A stretch of 64,000 bases of DNA from DATARH01 sp035534855 (GCA_035534855.1 DATLRD010000028.1:15503-79502); one strand, 5' to 3'. Shown: positions 1 through 9,147, numbered from the stretch's first letter. Notes: generated by a model not told the origin, from the letters alone. Program-made: numbers and translations.

Positions 1-2615
1 CGACCGCCGTCTTCACCGCCGCGCTCGGCACCGGAGTCGGCGCCGCCGGCAACATGACGATCACCGCCGGCAGCCTCAACATCGTCAACGGCGGCCTCGT
101 GGGCGGCGCCTCGTTTTACGGCACCGGGCAGAACGGCAATGTTTCGATCGAGGTCAGTGGTGCCACGGTGATCGACGGCGGCGCCAGGCCGACCGGCATC
201 CTGTCGACGACGATCGCGGGCACCGCGGCGGTCGGCAACATCGTGCTCCACACCGGCAGGCTCGCGCTGTCGAATGGCGGGCAGATCGCCGCCGATACGT
301 ATGGCCCGGGCACCGCGGGCAACATCACCGTGCTGGTCGACCAGGCGCTGACCATCACCGGGTCGACGGCGGCGGGCGCGCTCACCGGCATCAACTCGAA
401 TGCCGAATATGGCAGCACCGGCAATGCCGGCACGATTTCGGTGTCGGCCGCCGATTTGACCCTGAGCGCGGACGGCGTGATCTCGTCGCAGGCGCTGGTC
501 GGCAGTGCCGGCAATGCCGGCACGATTTCGGTGTCGGCCGGCTCGCTGTCGCTGGCCGGGTCGGCCCAGATTATCAGCAGCACCGCCGGCACCGGCGACG
601 CCGGCACGATCCTGGTGTCGGCGGGAACGATGTCGATGACCGATGACGGCGACATCAACAGCAGCACGTACGCCTCGGGCAATGGCGGCGGCATCTCGGT
701 CGATGTCGCTGGGCTGCTGTCAGTCGATGGGCAGGCCCGCGGTTTCAGCAGCGGCATCGGCTCGCAGGCGGCGCCCGGCAGCACTGGCAACGCGGGCCAG
801 GTCACGGTATCGGCGGGGACGCTGTCGGTGACCAATGGCGGAACAATCTCGACCACCACCTTTGGCTCGGGCGATGCCGGCAGGGTGATGGTGTCGGCGG
901 GTGCCGTGACGCTGAGCAGTATCGGCGGGATCGCCAGCAGCACGCAGGGGGCGGGCAATGGCGGCAACGTCATGGTCGCTGTCGCCGGGTTGTTGGCGAT
1001 CGACGGGGAAAGCGGCAACTTCAACAGCGGCATCGGCTCGCAGGCACTGCCCGGCAGCACGGGCAACGCCGGCCGGGTTGTGGTCTCAGCGGGCGCGCTG
1101 TCGCTGACCAATGGCGGGATCATCTCGACCACCACCTTTGCCCCAGGCGACGCCGGCAATATCGCAATCTCGGTCGCCGGGGCGGTGACGATGGATGGCG
1201 GCAGCAGCCTGTTGGGCTCGGGCGTATTCTCGAACACGGTCGGCACCAACAGCGGCAATGCCGGGCAGGTGGCGATTACCGCTGCCTCGCTGGCGATGGC
1301 CGACGGGACGATCGTTTCCACCAGCACCGGCGGTGCGGGGTCGGGCGGTGCGGTCACGGTCGATGTCGCGGGCGCGCTGTCGGTCGGCAACTTCGCGATC
1401 ATCACCTCCAACGCCAACCCGCGCAGCACCGGGAACGCCGGACGGGTTTCGGTCACGGCCGGGAGCCTGTCGCTCAGCGGGGTCGGGCAGATCGCGACAA
1501 CCACGTTCGGGGCCGGCAACGGCGGCGACGTGACGGTCGACGTGGCTGGGGCGCTGACGATCGACGGGCGCGATCAGGGCGTGCCGTCGGGCATCCTTTC
1601 GCACGCCAATCCCGGGAGTACCGGCAATGCCGGGCGGGTGGCGGTGAGTGCGGGAAGCCTGTCGGTGACCAATGGCGGCGAGATATCGACCAGCACGTTC
1701 GGCCCTGGCAACGGCGGCAATGTGTCGGTCAACGTGGCCGGCGCGCTGGCGCTGGCGGGGCAGAATACGGTCATCAACTCGAACGCCAACAGAGGCGCCA
1801 CCGGCAACGCCGGCACCGTGGCGATCGCCGCCGGCAGTCTCACGGTTCAGGACGGCGCGCAGATCGCGACGCTGACCGCCGGCCCCGGAGCGGGCGGCAA
1901 TATCGACATCTCGGTGGCAGGCAACATCCTGCTCGAAGGGCCCGGGCCGCAGATCAACGCGCAATCGAGCAGCACCGGCAACGCCGGCTCGATCGTGGTC
2001 AGCGCCGCCGACCTGCAACTGATCGATGGCGCCGAGATTTCGACCGAGGCGGCCAGCGCCAACGGCGGCAACATCACGCTCGACGTCGGGAACCTGCTCT
2101 ACCTGCTCGACAGCCAGATCCGCACGTCGGTCGACGGCGCCAAGGGCAACGGCGGCAACATCACGATCGACCCGGCTTTTGTCGTGCTCGACCACAGCCA
2201 GATCGTCGCCGACGCGGTCGGCGGCAACGGCGGCAACATCACGATCGACGCCGGCTCCTATCTCGCGTCGGCCGACAGCCTCGTCTCGGCGACCTCACAG
2301 CTTGGGATTTCCGGAACGATCAACATTTCCGGGCAGAATTACGAGCTCGACAAGAGCCTGGTGCCGCTGTCGGGCGCGCTGCGCGACACGCCGGCGGTGT
2401 CGCGCGACAAATGCGCGGCGCGGGAGGGGCTTGACCGCTCGACGTTGGTCGATGCCGGCCGCGGCGGGCTGCCTCAAGATCCGGACGCGGCGATCCCGGC
2501 GCTGTATCTGGCGGGGCGCGGGTTTGCCGGCGCGCCGCTGCTGGCGCCGCCGCGCGGGGCAAGCGCGCTGCCGTTCGAAACCGCCGCCACCACACTTTAC
2601 GGCGGCTGCAATTGA
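1..2615 (+). CDS. Filamentous-haemagglutinin-like TPS exoprotein, C-terminal part (5' truncated by window)
   Basis: The frame is open from base 3 without a stop, so the N-terminus (signal peptide and TPS secretion domain) lies before the window. About 870 residues are visible. They are almost entirely degenerate repeats of the type GNAGxVxVSAGxLSxxxGGxIST, rich in Gly, Ala, Ser, Thr and Asn, as expected of a right-handed beta-helix that is secreted and unfolds at the surface. The last ~75 residues leave the repeat pattern and hold two Cys (CAARE and a terminal GGCN). The gene overlaps the start of the CHAT gene and is followed by DUF928 and ShlB-type transporter genes, so the four form one TPS cassette. 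The exported substrate role is inferred from family and context; the ligand or target is unknown. Confidence 0.85.
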   Translation, partial: TAVFTAALGTGVGAAGNMTITAGSLNIVNGGLVGGASFYGTGQNGNVSIEVSGATVIDGGARPTGILSTTIAGTAAVGNIVLHTGRLALSNGGQIAADTYGPGTAGNITVLVDQALTITGSTAAGALTGINSNAEYGSTGNAGTISVSAADLTLSADGVISSQALVGSAGNAGTISVSAGSLSLAGSAQIISSTAGTGDAGTILVSAGTMSMTDDGDINSSTYASGNGGGISVDVAGLLSVDGQARGFSSGIGSQAAPGSTGNAGQVTVSAGTLSVTNGGTISTTTFGSGDAGRVMVSAGAVTLSSIGGIASSTQGAGNGGNVMVAVAGLLAIDGESGNFNSGIGSQALPGSTGNAGRVVVSAGALSLTNGGIISTTTFAPGDAGNIAISVAGAVTMDGGSSLLGSGVFSNTVGTNSGNAGQVAITAASLAMADGTIVSTSTGGAGSGGAVTVDVAGALSVGNFAIITSNANPRSTGNAGRVSVTAGSLSLSGVGQIATTTFGAGNGGDVTVDVAGALTIDGRDQGVPSGILSHANPGSTGNAGRVAVSAGSLSVTNGGEISTSTFGPGNGGNVSVNVAGALALAGQNTVINSNANRGATGNAGTVAIAAGSLTVQDGAQIATLTAGPGAGGNIDISVAGNILLEGPGPQINAQSSSTGNAGSIVVSAADLQLIDGAEISTEAASANGGNITLDVGNLLYLLDSQIRTSVDGAKGNGGNITIDPAFVVLDHSQIVADAVGGNGGNITIDAGSYLASADSLVSATSQLGISGTINISGQNYELDKSLVPLSGALRDTPAVSRDKCAAREGLDRSTLVDAGRGGLPQDPDAAIPALYLAGRGFAGAPLLAPPRGASALPFETAATTLYGGCN

Positions 2616-4912
2616 TGATGGCCTTAGTTCGGCACGCCCTGCTGGCTGCCATGGTCGCGCTTGCTGCCGGACCGGCACTCGCGCAGGTGCCCGTGCCGGC
2701 ACCCGGCCGGGCCGCGGTGCTCGACCACCTCGGCCGCGGCACCGCCGCATTCCGCACCGGCGACATGAGCGCGGCGACCGAGGAATGGCAGGCGGCGATC
2801 GGCCTCGCACGGCAGATCGGCGCTTCTGATCTCGTCGCCGAGGCGCTGGTGCGGCGCGGTGAGGCCTATCGCGTCGCCGGGCACCTGCCCGATGCCGATG
2901 CCGACCTCCAGGCCGCGGTGGCCGCGGCACGGCAGAGCCGCGACCCCAAGCTGATCGCCGCCGCGACCGGCGCGCTCGGCAGCCTCGACCTTGCCGAGCG
3001 CCATCCCAAAGAGGCCGAGGCGCTGCTCGCGCAGAGCCGCGACCTGGCGCGCCAATCGGGCGACCGCGCGACACTCGCCGCCAGCAGCAACGATCTCGGT
3101 AATCTTTATGCCGCCGACGGGCGGCCTGCCGCGGCGGAGGCGGCGTACCGTGAGGCGACCGCCAACGCCGTCGCCGACGGCGACGAGACGCTGGCCGCGA
3201 CCGGCGAGGTCAACGCGGCGCGGCTGGCGCTGCAGCGCAACGACCCTGCGGCGGCGCTGCGCCTGCTGACCGGCGCCGTCGCCCGGCTCGAACCGATGCC
3301 GCCCGCCTACGAGCCCGCGATGGTGCTGGTGTCGGCCGGTTCGGTGCCGCTCGACCATGCCGGGGCGCTGTCGGGCGCCGAGCAGGCGCTAGCCGGGCGG
3401 GCGTTCCGCGCCGCCGCGGCGATGGCCGCAGCGCTGCACAACGCCCAGCTTGCCTCGCTCGCCGGCGGCGGGCTCGGGCGGCTCGCCGAGCGCGCCGGAC
3501 AGCCGGCGGCGGCCGCGGAAGAGACCGCCCGCGCGGTGTTCACCGCACAGCAGGCCGGCGCGCCCGAACTGTCGTACCGCTGGGATTGGCAGCAGGCCCG
3601 CCTCGCCCGCCAGCGCGGCGACATCGATGGCGCGCTCGGCGACTACCGGCGCGCGGTCGCGGCGCTGCAATCGATCCGCCAGGACATCCCGGTCGAGTAC
3701 ACCAACGGCCAGTCGTCGTACCGGGTGACCTTTGGCCCCTTGTACCGTCAGTTCGCCGACCTCTTGCTGCAGCGCGCGCGCAGCGACCCGGCGCAGGCGC
3801 CGGCCCTGCTGCGCGAGGCCCGCGACACGATCGAGGCGCTGAAGGAAAGCGAGCTGCAGGACTATTACCGCGATTCCTGCGTCGCCAATTTCATGGCGCG
3901 CAAGCAGTCGGTCGACACGATCGCGGCGGGTTCCGCCGTGCTCTATCCGATCGCGCTGCCGGGCCGGCTCGAATTGCTCGTCAGCTTCGGCCGCGACATC
4001 CGGCAGTTTACCGTGCCGGTGTCGGAGGCGCGGCTGCGCACCGAGGTGACGCTGTTTCGCGAGCTGCTGGAAAAGCGCACGACCAATCAATACCTCGTGC
4101 CGGCTGAGCTGCTCTACAACCAGCTGATCCGCCCGATCGACCCGCTGCTGGAGGCCGAGCATATCGACACGCTGGTCGTGGTGCCCGACGACGTGTTCCG
4201 CACGATCCCGTTCGCGGCCCTGTTCGACGGGCGGCATTTCCTGATCGACCGTTATGCGACGGCGATCGCGCCGAGTATGCACCTGGTTGCGCCGCGCCCG
4301 CTCGGCACCGAGCGGCCGGTCGCGCTGGTGCTCGGCATCTCGCAAAGCGTCCAGGGGTTTGTCGGCCTGCCCGATGTGCCGCAAGAGATGGCCGAAGTGC
4401 ACCGCATCGTGGGCGGCGAGACCCTGCTCAACAGCCAGTTCACCCGCGCCGGCTTTGCCGCGGCGCTGCGGCAGACGCCGTTCAACATCGTCCACATCGC
4501 CTCGCACGGCACGTTCGGGTCGCGGCCGGGCCGTACCTTTCTGCTCGCCTATGACGGCCCGCTGACGATGGATAACCTGGAGACCGACATAAAATACGGC
4601 AAGTACCGGGAAAGTCCGCTCGAGTTGCTGGTGCTGAGCGCATGCCAGACTGCGAGCGGCGACGACCGCGCCGCGCTCGGTCTCGCCGGGGTGGCGCTGA
4701 AGGCCGGGGCGCGCAGCGCGCTCGCCAGCCTGTGGTATGTCAGCGACCAGGCGTCCGAGGCGCTGGTCGCCGATTTCTACAAGGCGCTCCGCCAACCGGG
4801 CATGTCAAAGGCGCGCGCGCTGCAAACCGCACAGCGCCAGCTCGAAGCCAGCCTGCGGTATGCGCATCCGGCGTATTGGGCGCCGTTTCTGCTGATCGGC
4901 AACTGGCTCTAG
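2615..4912 (+). CDS. Secreted TPR-CHAT domain protein (caspase-like protease fold)
   Basis: The 765-residue product starts with a Sec-type signal peptide (hydrophobic stretch ending ALAAGPALA). Residues ~35-400 are helical repeats of TPR type, with LxxRGExYRxxG-like units. The C-terminal ~310 residues are a CHAT domain with the catalytic dyad visible: His in HIASHGTFG (~631) and Cys in LSACQTASGDD (~677). CHAT proteins are clan CD cysteine peptidases related to caspases and separases. The start codon overlaps the stop of the upstream exoprotein gene (TGATG), so translation is probably coupled. A TTG 3 bases earlier and a second ATG at 2618 are alternatives. A periplasmic role in processing or handling the exoprotein is inference. 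Confidence 0.85.
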   Translation: MMALVRHALLAAMVALAAGPALAQVPVPAPGRAAVLDHLGRGTAAFRTGDMSAATEEWQAAIGLARQIGASDLVAEALVRRGEAYRVAGHLPDADADLQAAVAAARQSRDPKLIAAATGALGSLDLAERHPKEAEALLAQSRDLARQSGDRATLAASSNDLGNLYAADGRPAAAEAAYREATANAVADGDETLAATGEVNAARLALQRNDPAAALRLLTGAVARLEPMPPAYEPAMVLVSAGSVPLDHAGALSGAEQALAGRAFRAAAAMAAALHNAQLASLAGGGLGRLAERAGQPAAAAEETARAVFTAQQAGAPELSYRWDWQQARLARQRGDIDGALGDYRRAVAALQSIRQDIPVEYTNGQSSYRVTFGPLYRQFADLLLQRARSDPAQAPALLREARDTIEALKESELQDYYRDSCVANFMARKQSVDTIAAGSAVLYPIALPGRLELLVSFGRDIRQFTVPVSEARLRTEVTLFRELLEKRTTNQYLVPAELLYNQLIRPIDPLLEAEHIDTLVVVPDDVFRTIPFAALFDGRHFLIDRYATAIAPSMHLVAPRPLGTERPVALVLGISQSVQGFVGLPDVPQEMAEVHRIVGGETLLNSQFTRAGFAAALRQTPFNIVHIASHGTFGSRPGRTFLLAYDGPLTMDNLETDIKYGKYRESPLELLVLSACQTASGDDRAALGLAGVALKAGARSALASLWYVSDQASEALVADFYKALRQPGMSKARALQTAQRQLEASLRYAHPAYWAPFLLIGNWL

Positions 4913-4926
4913 CGGGCGGCTGCGGA

Positions 4927-5694
4927 ATGTCGCGGATCAGCCCTTTCGCCGTCATCGCCGCCCTGCTGGCCCTTACCGCCGTCAGCGGCATCGCGCCGCC
5001 GATGGCGGTGGCCCAGACCGACTCGGACAGCGCTGCGGCGACGCCAGTAGCACCGCCGCCGGCGCTCTACCACCCGCCGCTGCGCGGCGCACCGGGCGGC
5101 CGCGTCGGCGGTGCGTCGCGCGGCATGGTTCGGGTGGCCGGCGTGCTGCCGACGATCGACGTCGTCGCGCCCGCCGATCACACCGGCGAGACCGCAGAGG
5201 CGGCGCCGACCCTGTATTATTTCGTGTCGGCGCCGGTCAAATGGCCGACCGAATTCACGATTGCCCAGCCGCTGCGGCCCCAGCCGGTGATCGAGGTGAC
5301 GATCCCGTCGCCCACCGCACCCGGGCTTTATGCCGTCCGTCTCGCCGATTACGGGGTCCGGCTCGATCCCGGCATCGTCTACACGTGGTCGATCTCGGCG
5401 GTGATCGACCCGCACGCCTGGTCGCGCAACATCGTCGCCAGCGCGACGATCCTGCGCACCGGCGATGCCGCGGCGCTGACCGCGGGGCGGGAGGCGGCGG
5501 CGGCGCCGATCACGCGGGCCGCGATCCTGGGGCAGGCGGGGCTGTGGTACGACGCCGTCGCGGCGGCGGCAGCGGCCGAGAACGGCGACGGTCACGCTGC
5601 GCTCGATTCGCTGCTCCATCAGGTCGGGCTCAACGGCCCGGCCCGTTTTGACCATGCCGCTGAGATGTCGCGGGGCGAATCGCCCCAAAGGTAG
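4927..5694 (+). CDS. DUF928 family protein
   Basis: The 255-residue product has an N-terminal hydrophobic signal sequence (residues ~5-30, ending near MAVAQT). It carries the DUF928 pattern: a beta-rich middle part, VYTWSISAVIDPHAWSRN, a later helical segment GLWYDAVAAAA, and LLHQVGL near the C-terminus. The ATG at 4927 was chosen because it is 14 bases after the CHAT stop and directly precedes the signal sequence. DUF928 proteins are, from general knowledge, mostly cyanobacterial and often sit beside CHAT and haemagglutinin-type genes, so this is a cyanobacterial-style cassette in a proteobacterium. The function is unknown. Confidence 0.75.
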   Translation: MSRISPFAVIAALLALTAVSGIAPPMAVAQTDSDSAAATPVAPPPALYHPPLRGAPGGRVGGASRGMVRVAGVLPTIDVVAPADHTGETAEAAPTLYYFVSAPVKWPTEFTIAQPLRPQPVIEVTIPSPTAPGLYAVRLADYGVRLDPGIVYTWSISAVIDPHAWSRNIVASATILRTGDAAALTAGREAAAAPITRAAILGQAGLWYDAVAAAAAAENGDGHAALDSLLHQVGLNGPARFDHAAEMSRGESPQR

Positions 5695-5765
5695 CTGCGT
5701 TGCGGTCCTCGCCGAGCCGGCGAGCCGCGATCACCGTGTGTCATGCGTCCAGGCGAGGGGCTGGA

Positions 5766-7553
5766 ATGCCGGGAAGAGGGGATGGCGAGCGACGGCAGAG
5801 GGGCGCCGTGCGGCGCGCGCTGAGCGGCGCGTGGGCCGGCGCGCTGGTGCTCGTCTGCTCGGCCGCGCCGGGTTTCGCCGCCGATCCGGCCGCGGCCCCG
5901 GTCGTGGCGCAGGCGTCGCCGCTGCCCGCCCGCCATGCCGGCCCCGAGCAGCCGCTGCCGCGGGTCGCCCCGGCCGCCCCGTCGCACAGCGCGGTCGCCG
6001 CACCGCCGCCGCCGGGCCCTGCGGCGCGGCTGAGCCAGGCGCCGCGGTTTCGCTTGCGCAACATCGCTGTCGACGGCGACACCGTGCTCGGCTCGGCGGC
6101 GATCGAAAAAGTCATCGCGCCTTATCGCGGCAAGCTGGTGTCGATCGCCGATCTCGACGAGATCCGCCGGCGGCTGACGCTGCTGTACATCAAGGCGGGC
6201 TATATCAATTCCGGGGTGACGATCCCCGATCAAAACGTCACCGGCGGCCTCGTCAAGATGCACGTCGTCGAAGGCCGCGTGACCCAGGTAGAGATCACCG
6301 GCACCAAGCAGTTCAGGCCGGAATATTTCCGCTCGCGGCTCGCGGCGGGGCTGCACGACCCGTTCAACATCCGCGACGCCGAGGTCGCGCAGCAGCTGCT
6401 GCTTCAGGAGCCGCTGGTCAAGCGGCTCAACATCGACCTGCTGCCGGGGCTGGCGCCGGGCCAGGCCAGGATGCGCGCCGACGTGACCGAGGCGAGCCCC
6501 TATTCGCTCAGCGCGCAGATCGCCGACGACCAGTCGCCGACGGTCGGTGAGGTGCGCGGCCAGCTCGCCGGTTCGGTCGCCAATCTGTGGGGCACCGGCG
6601 ACGTGCTGTCGGCCGGATACGGCCGCAGCCAGGGGCTCAACGACGGCTCCGTCAGCTATTCGATCCCGCTCGCCCCCGACGACACGATTCTGAACCTCAG
6701 ATACGACCGCAACGGCACGCTGGTGGTGGCGCCGGCGCTGGCGCCGCTCCACGTAAGCAGCGACTATTCGAGCGTGTCGCTCGGCCTGACCCGGCCGTTC
6801 TACCGCACGCCGGAGCAGAACCTGACCCTGGGCGTCCAGCTCGATTGGCGCCGGGCGCAGAGCTTTCTGCTCGGCACCCCGTTCCCGTTCGTCGCCGGGG
6901 CCGATGTCAACGGCCGCACCAACGTCACCGCGCTGCGCGTGACGCAAAGCTGGCTCGACCGAGATGCGGATCACGCGCTGGGGCTGCGCTCGACCTTCAG
7001 CTTTGGGCTGAACATCCTCGACGCGACGGTGCTGCCGCCGCAGCCCGGCGGCCGGGTGGCGAGCGGCGAGTTCTTCGCCTGGCTCGGCCAGGCGCAGTAT
7101 GTCCACCGGCTGTGGCACAACTCGGAGGTCGTGCTGCGCTCGGATGTGCAGCTCGCCAACGGCCCGCTGTTTCCGATCGAGCAGTTCGCGCTCGGCGGCA
7201 TCGACACGGTGCGCGGCTACCGCGAATACCTGACCGTCACTGACGATGCGGCGTTCGCCTCCGGCGAGTTGCGCATTCCGGTCGGCAAGGTGCGCCTGCC
7301 GGTGCTGGCTCGCGGCGACGACGCCGGCACCGTGCAGCTCGTGCCGTTCTACGATTACGGACGCGGCTGGAATGTCGGTCGCCCGACCCCGGCACCGGCC
7401 GACATTTCGAGCGTCGGGCTCGGGCTGCGCTGGCTCGTCGGCTCGGGAATCACGGCCGAGCTGTATTACGGCAAGGCGCTGCGCCATGTTCCGGTCGGCA
7501 CCTCATTGCAGGACCGCGGCATCCATTTCCGGATCACCGCCGCGTTCTTTTGA
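5766..7553 (+). CDS. ShlB/FhaC/HecB-type TPS outer-membrane transporter
   Basis: This is the TpsB partner that secretes the exoprotein across the outer membrane. The 595-residue product has a signal peptide ending near PGFAA, a Pro/Ala-rich linker, a POTRA/ShlB N-terminal region with RLRNIAVDGDTVLGSAAIEKV and a second POTRA with VVEGRVTQVEITG, then a 16-strand-type barrel. The barrel contains the VRGYRE motif typical of TpsB loop L6. It ends in alternating hydrophobic residues with a terminal Phe (ITAAFF), as in outer-membrane barrels. Three starts are possible: TTG 5700, ATG 5766 and GTG 5808 (the last two both follow purine-rich stretches). Confidence 0.9.
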   Translation: MPGRGDGERRQRGAVRRALSGAWAGALVLVCSAAPGFAADPAAAPVVAQASPLPARHAGPEQPLPRVAPAAPSHSAVAAPPPPGPAARLSQAPRFRLRNIAVDGDTVLGSAAIEKVIAPYRGKLVSIADLDEIRRRLTLLYIKAGYINSGVTIPDQNVTGGLVKMHVVEGRVTQVEITGTKQFRPEYFRSRLAAGLHDPFNIRDAEVAQQLLLQEPLVKRLNIDLLPGLAPGQARMRADVTEASPYSLSAQIADDQSPTVGEVRGQLAGSVANLWGTGDVLSAGYGRSQGLNDGSVSYSIPLAPDDTILNLRYDRNGTLVVAPALAPLHVSSDYSSVSLGLTRPFYRTPEQNLTLGVQLDWRRAQSFLLGTPFPFVAGADVNGRTNVTALRVTQSWLDRDADHALGLRSTFSFGLNILDATVLPPQPGGRVASGEFFAWLGQAQYVHRLWHNSEVVLRSDVQLANGPLFPIEQFALGGIDTVRGYREYLTVTDDAAFASGELRIPVGKVRLPVLARGDDAGTVQLVPFYDYGRGWNVGRPTPAPADISSVGLGLRWLVGSGITAELYYGKALRHVPVGTSLQDRGIHFRITAAFF

Positions 7554-7646
7554 GCCGCGTCGGCACTGGGCGGATTGCGTTCGTCCGGCGGCCGGCTAGG
7601 CTGATGCCGGCCGGAGTGTTCCGATCCCTTGCCGCAGGAGGTTGCG

Positions 7647-8255
7647 ATGGCCGAACCCGAACGCATTGACCGGCGCCGGGTGGCGCTGATCGCCTATGAT
7701 GTGTGCCGCCGCGCACTGACACCGTCGGATCCCGCCCGCCGGGCGGCGATGCGCCCGGTGCTCGACGCCTGGGTGCGGATGATTGGCGTCGCGCGTGCTG
7801 CCGGTGTGCCGGTGATCTACACGACCCCGGTCAGCCGCGCCGACGGTGCCGATGTCGTGCTGCTGCCGACCGATCTGTCGGCCGAAACCGGCGTCCCGCC
7901 GCTGACCAACGGGATCGAGGGGACCCCGGAATCCGGCTTTCCCGATGAAATCGCGCCGCGCGCCGAGGATTACGTGTTCCTCAAGCGGCGGCCGAGTGCT
8001 TTCTATGGCACCGGGGTCGCCGAGCTGCTGCACATGCTGCGGCGCGACACGATCATCATCGGCGGCGGCGCCACCAATCGCGGCGTCGAGACCAGCGTGC
8101 GCGAAGCCTTCAACCGCGACATCGCGTCGGTCGTGGTGCGCGAATGCTGCTGGGGCAGCGACCAGGCCGCGCACGCCTACAGCCTCGACAAAGCGATGAA
8201 GATGTATGCGCGCATCCGTACGCTCGACCAGGTCGCGGCGATGCTGCGCGAGTGA
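7647..8255 (+). CDS. Isochorismatase-fold protein lacking the catalytic Cys
   Basis: The 202-residue product has the isochorismatase/cysteine hydrolase fold: Asp18 in LIAYDVC, Lys113 in VFLKRRPSAFYGT and the ATNRGVETSVREA motif. The position that is normally the nucleophilic Cys in TNxCVE is Gly146. The start is ATG 7647, five bases after a good AGGAGG ribosome site; an in-frame TTG at 7629 lies before that site and is less likely. It follows the TPS cassette by ~95 bases but is probably separate. Sub-families with Gly at this position exist, to my knowledge, so hydrolase activity cannot be assumed. The substrate is unknown. Confidence 0.75.
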   Translation: MAEPERIDRRRVALIAYDVCRRALTPSDPARRAAMRPVLDAWVRMIGVARAAGVPVIYTTPVSRADGADVVLLPTDLSAETGVPPLTNGIEGTPESGFPDEIAPRAEDYVFLKRRPSAFYGTGVAELLHMLRRDTIIIGGGATNRGVETSVREAFNRDIASVVVRECCWGSDQAAHAYSLDKAMKMYARIRTLDQVAAMLRE

Positions 8256-8334
8256 TAGATTAAGAAGGCCCGGCCGTGCTTTAGGCAATTGGCGAAGGGT
8301 GCGGCCGCATGTTAGTGGGAGCGTCGGAGGGGTT

Positions 8335-8532
8335 ATGGCACGAGACCGCGCCGCCGACGATTTCAAGACGATCCGCGCCCGCCTTGAGGAGCTGCGGCGG
8401 GAGCGGCTGCCCGAACCGCAGCCCACCCCGAACCGCGACAAGCCCGGCCTGATCTTTGGGCATCGCGGCCCATGCGGCTGCGGCCTGGGACTGTTCGCCG
8501 ACGAATGCGACGGGTCCTGCAAGGCGTTCTGA
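8335..8532 (+). CDS. Small Cys-rich hypothetical protein (65 aa)
   Basis: ATG 8335 follows a GGAGGGG ribosome site by four bases. The N-terminal half is a charged amphipathic helix (DFKTIRARLEELRRERL). After a Pro-rich hinge the C-terminal tail has four Cys in GPCGCGLGLFADECDGSCKAF. The pattern resembles a metal- or disulfide-bearing tail on a helix, but I do not recognise the family. There is no signal peptide, so it is probably cytoplasmic. The gene stands alone between the isochorismatase-like gene and the convergent cupin gene. Confidence 0.6.
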   Translation: MARDRAADDFKTIRARLEELRRERLPEPQPTPNRDKPGLIFGHRGPCGCGLGLFADECDGSCKAF

Positions 8533-8578
8533 CCCGCATCGGGCCGGCCGCGCCGCCGGCATGCAACCCGCAGACAGG

Positions 8579-8956
8579 TCAATCCGCGTAGTAATGGTTT
8601 TCCAGCAGCAGGCAGCCGCCGTTCGATTTGAACGGGCCGTGCGCGGCGCCGGGCGGGCGGCAGGCATAGGTGCCGGCGGTGAAGTTTTCGCCCCCCTGGC
8701 CGCTGGAATCGTTGCCGACGGTGAGGTCGCCGGCGATCAGATACACCTCTTCCCAATAATCGTGGACAAACGGTGCGGTCGTGTAGACCCCCGGTTGAAA
8801 GCGCAACAGGCGGGTGCGGCTGCCGTTCCGGGCCTTCTCATCGAGCCGGCCGGAGAGGATTTTCTGCTCGATCCCGGCGGGATAGCCCTCCGGCGTTTCC
8901 CACCCGGCGTTCATGTCGAGCCGGTGGAATTCGAGATGCGGCTTCATCGGGTTCAT
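8579..8956 (-). CDS. Cupin-domain protein
   Basis: The 125-residue product is a single-domain cupin. Motif 1 region reads TTAPFVHDYWEEVYLIAGDLTVG, with His and Glu as possible metal ligands. Motif 2 reads GTYACRPPGAAHGPFKSNGGC, with a further His. Small single cupins of this kind act as dioxygenases, isomerases or sensors of small acids; the substrate here cannot be told. It is the only minus-strand gene among plus-strand neighbours and is divergent from the luciferase-like gene at 9148, with a dispersed repeat in the shared upstream region. Confidence 0.7.
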   Translation of the reverse strand: MNPMKPHLEFHRLDMNAGWETPEGYPAGIEQKILSGRLDEKARNGSRTRLLRFQPGVYTTAPFVHDYWEEVYLIAGDLTVGNDSSGQGGENFTAGTYACRPPGAAHGPFKSNGGCLLLENHYYAD

Positions 8957-9030
8957 CGCCTCGCTCCTTCGCCTCCACGTCTGTCGTCTTGGCCCCCGGG
9001 TCTGCGCTGCGCGCGGTCCAAGGATTAACT

Positions 9031-9100
9031 CCGACCGGGACCCACGGCTCCGCCTTTCGCATGGCCGGACCGTGGATACCGACCTTCGCCGGCATGACGC
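9031..9100. repeat. Dispersed double-hairpin repeat, copy A (degenerate)
   Basis: The left part has ACCGGGACCCACGG and the right part has GTGGATACCGACCTTCGCC followed by GGCATGACG. This is a worn copy of the ~80-bp intergenic repeat better seen at 10351, 28216 and 51061. It occupies the upstream region shared by the cupin and luciferase-like genes. Confidence 0.5.
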
Positions 9101-9147
9101 ATGGGTGATACAACAGCGGGACTACACGGCGGAAGGAAAGAGCCGGG

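Noticed and set aside
116..1519. Long minus-strand open frame opposite the exoprotein gene
   Set aside because: It is the antisense of a repeat-rich high-GC gene and has no motifs; the plus strand has a coherent beta-helix pattern.
430..2200. Regular spacing of repeats considered as a CRISPR array
   Set aside because: The repeats are in frame, degenerate and code for a beta-helix; there are no unique spacers or cas genes.
8281..8667. Minus-strand frame opposite the 65-residue Cys-rich gene
   Set aside because: No ribosome site or family pattern; it also runs into the cupin gene in another frame.
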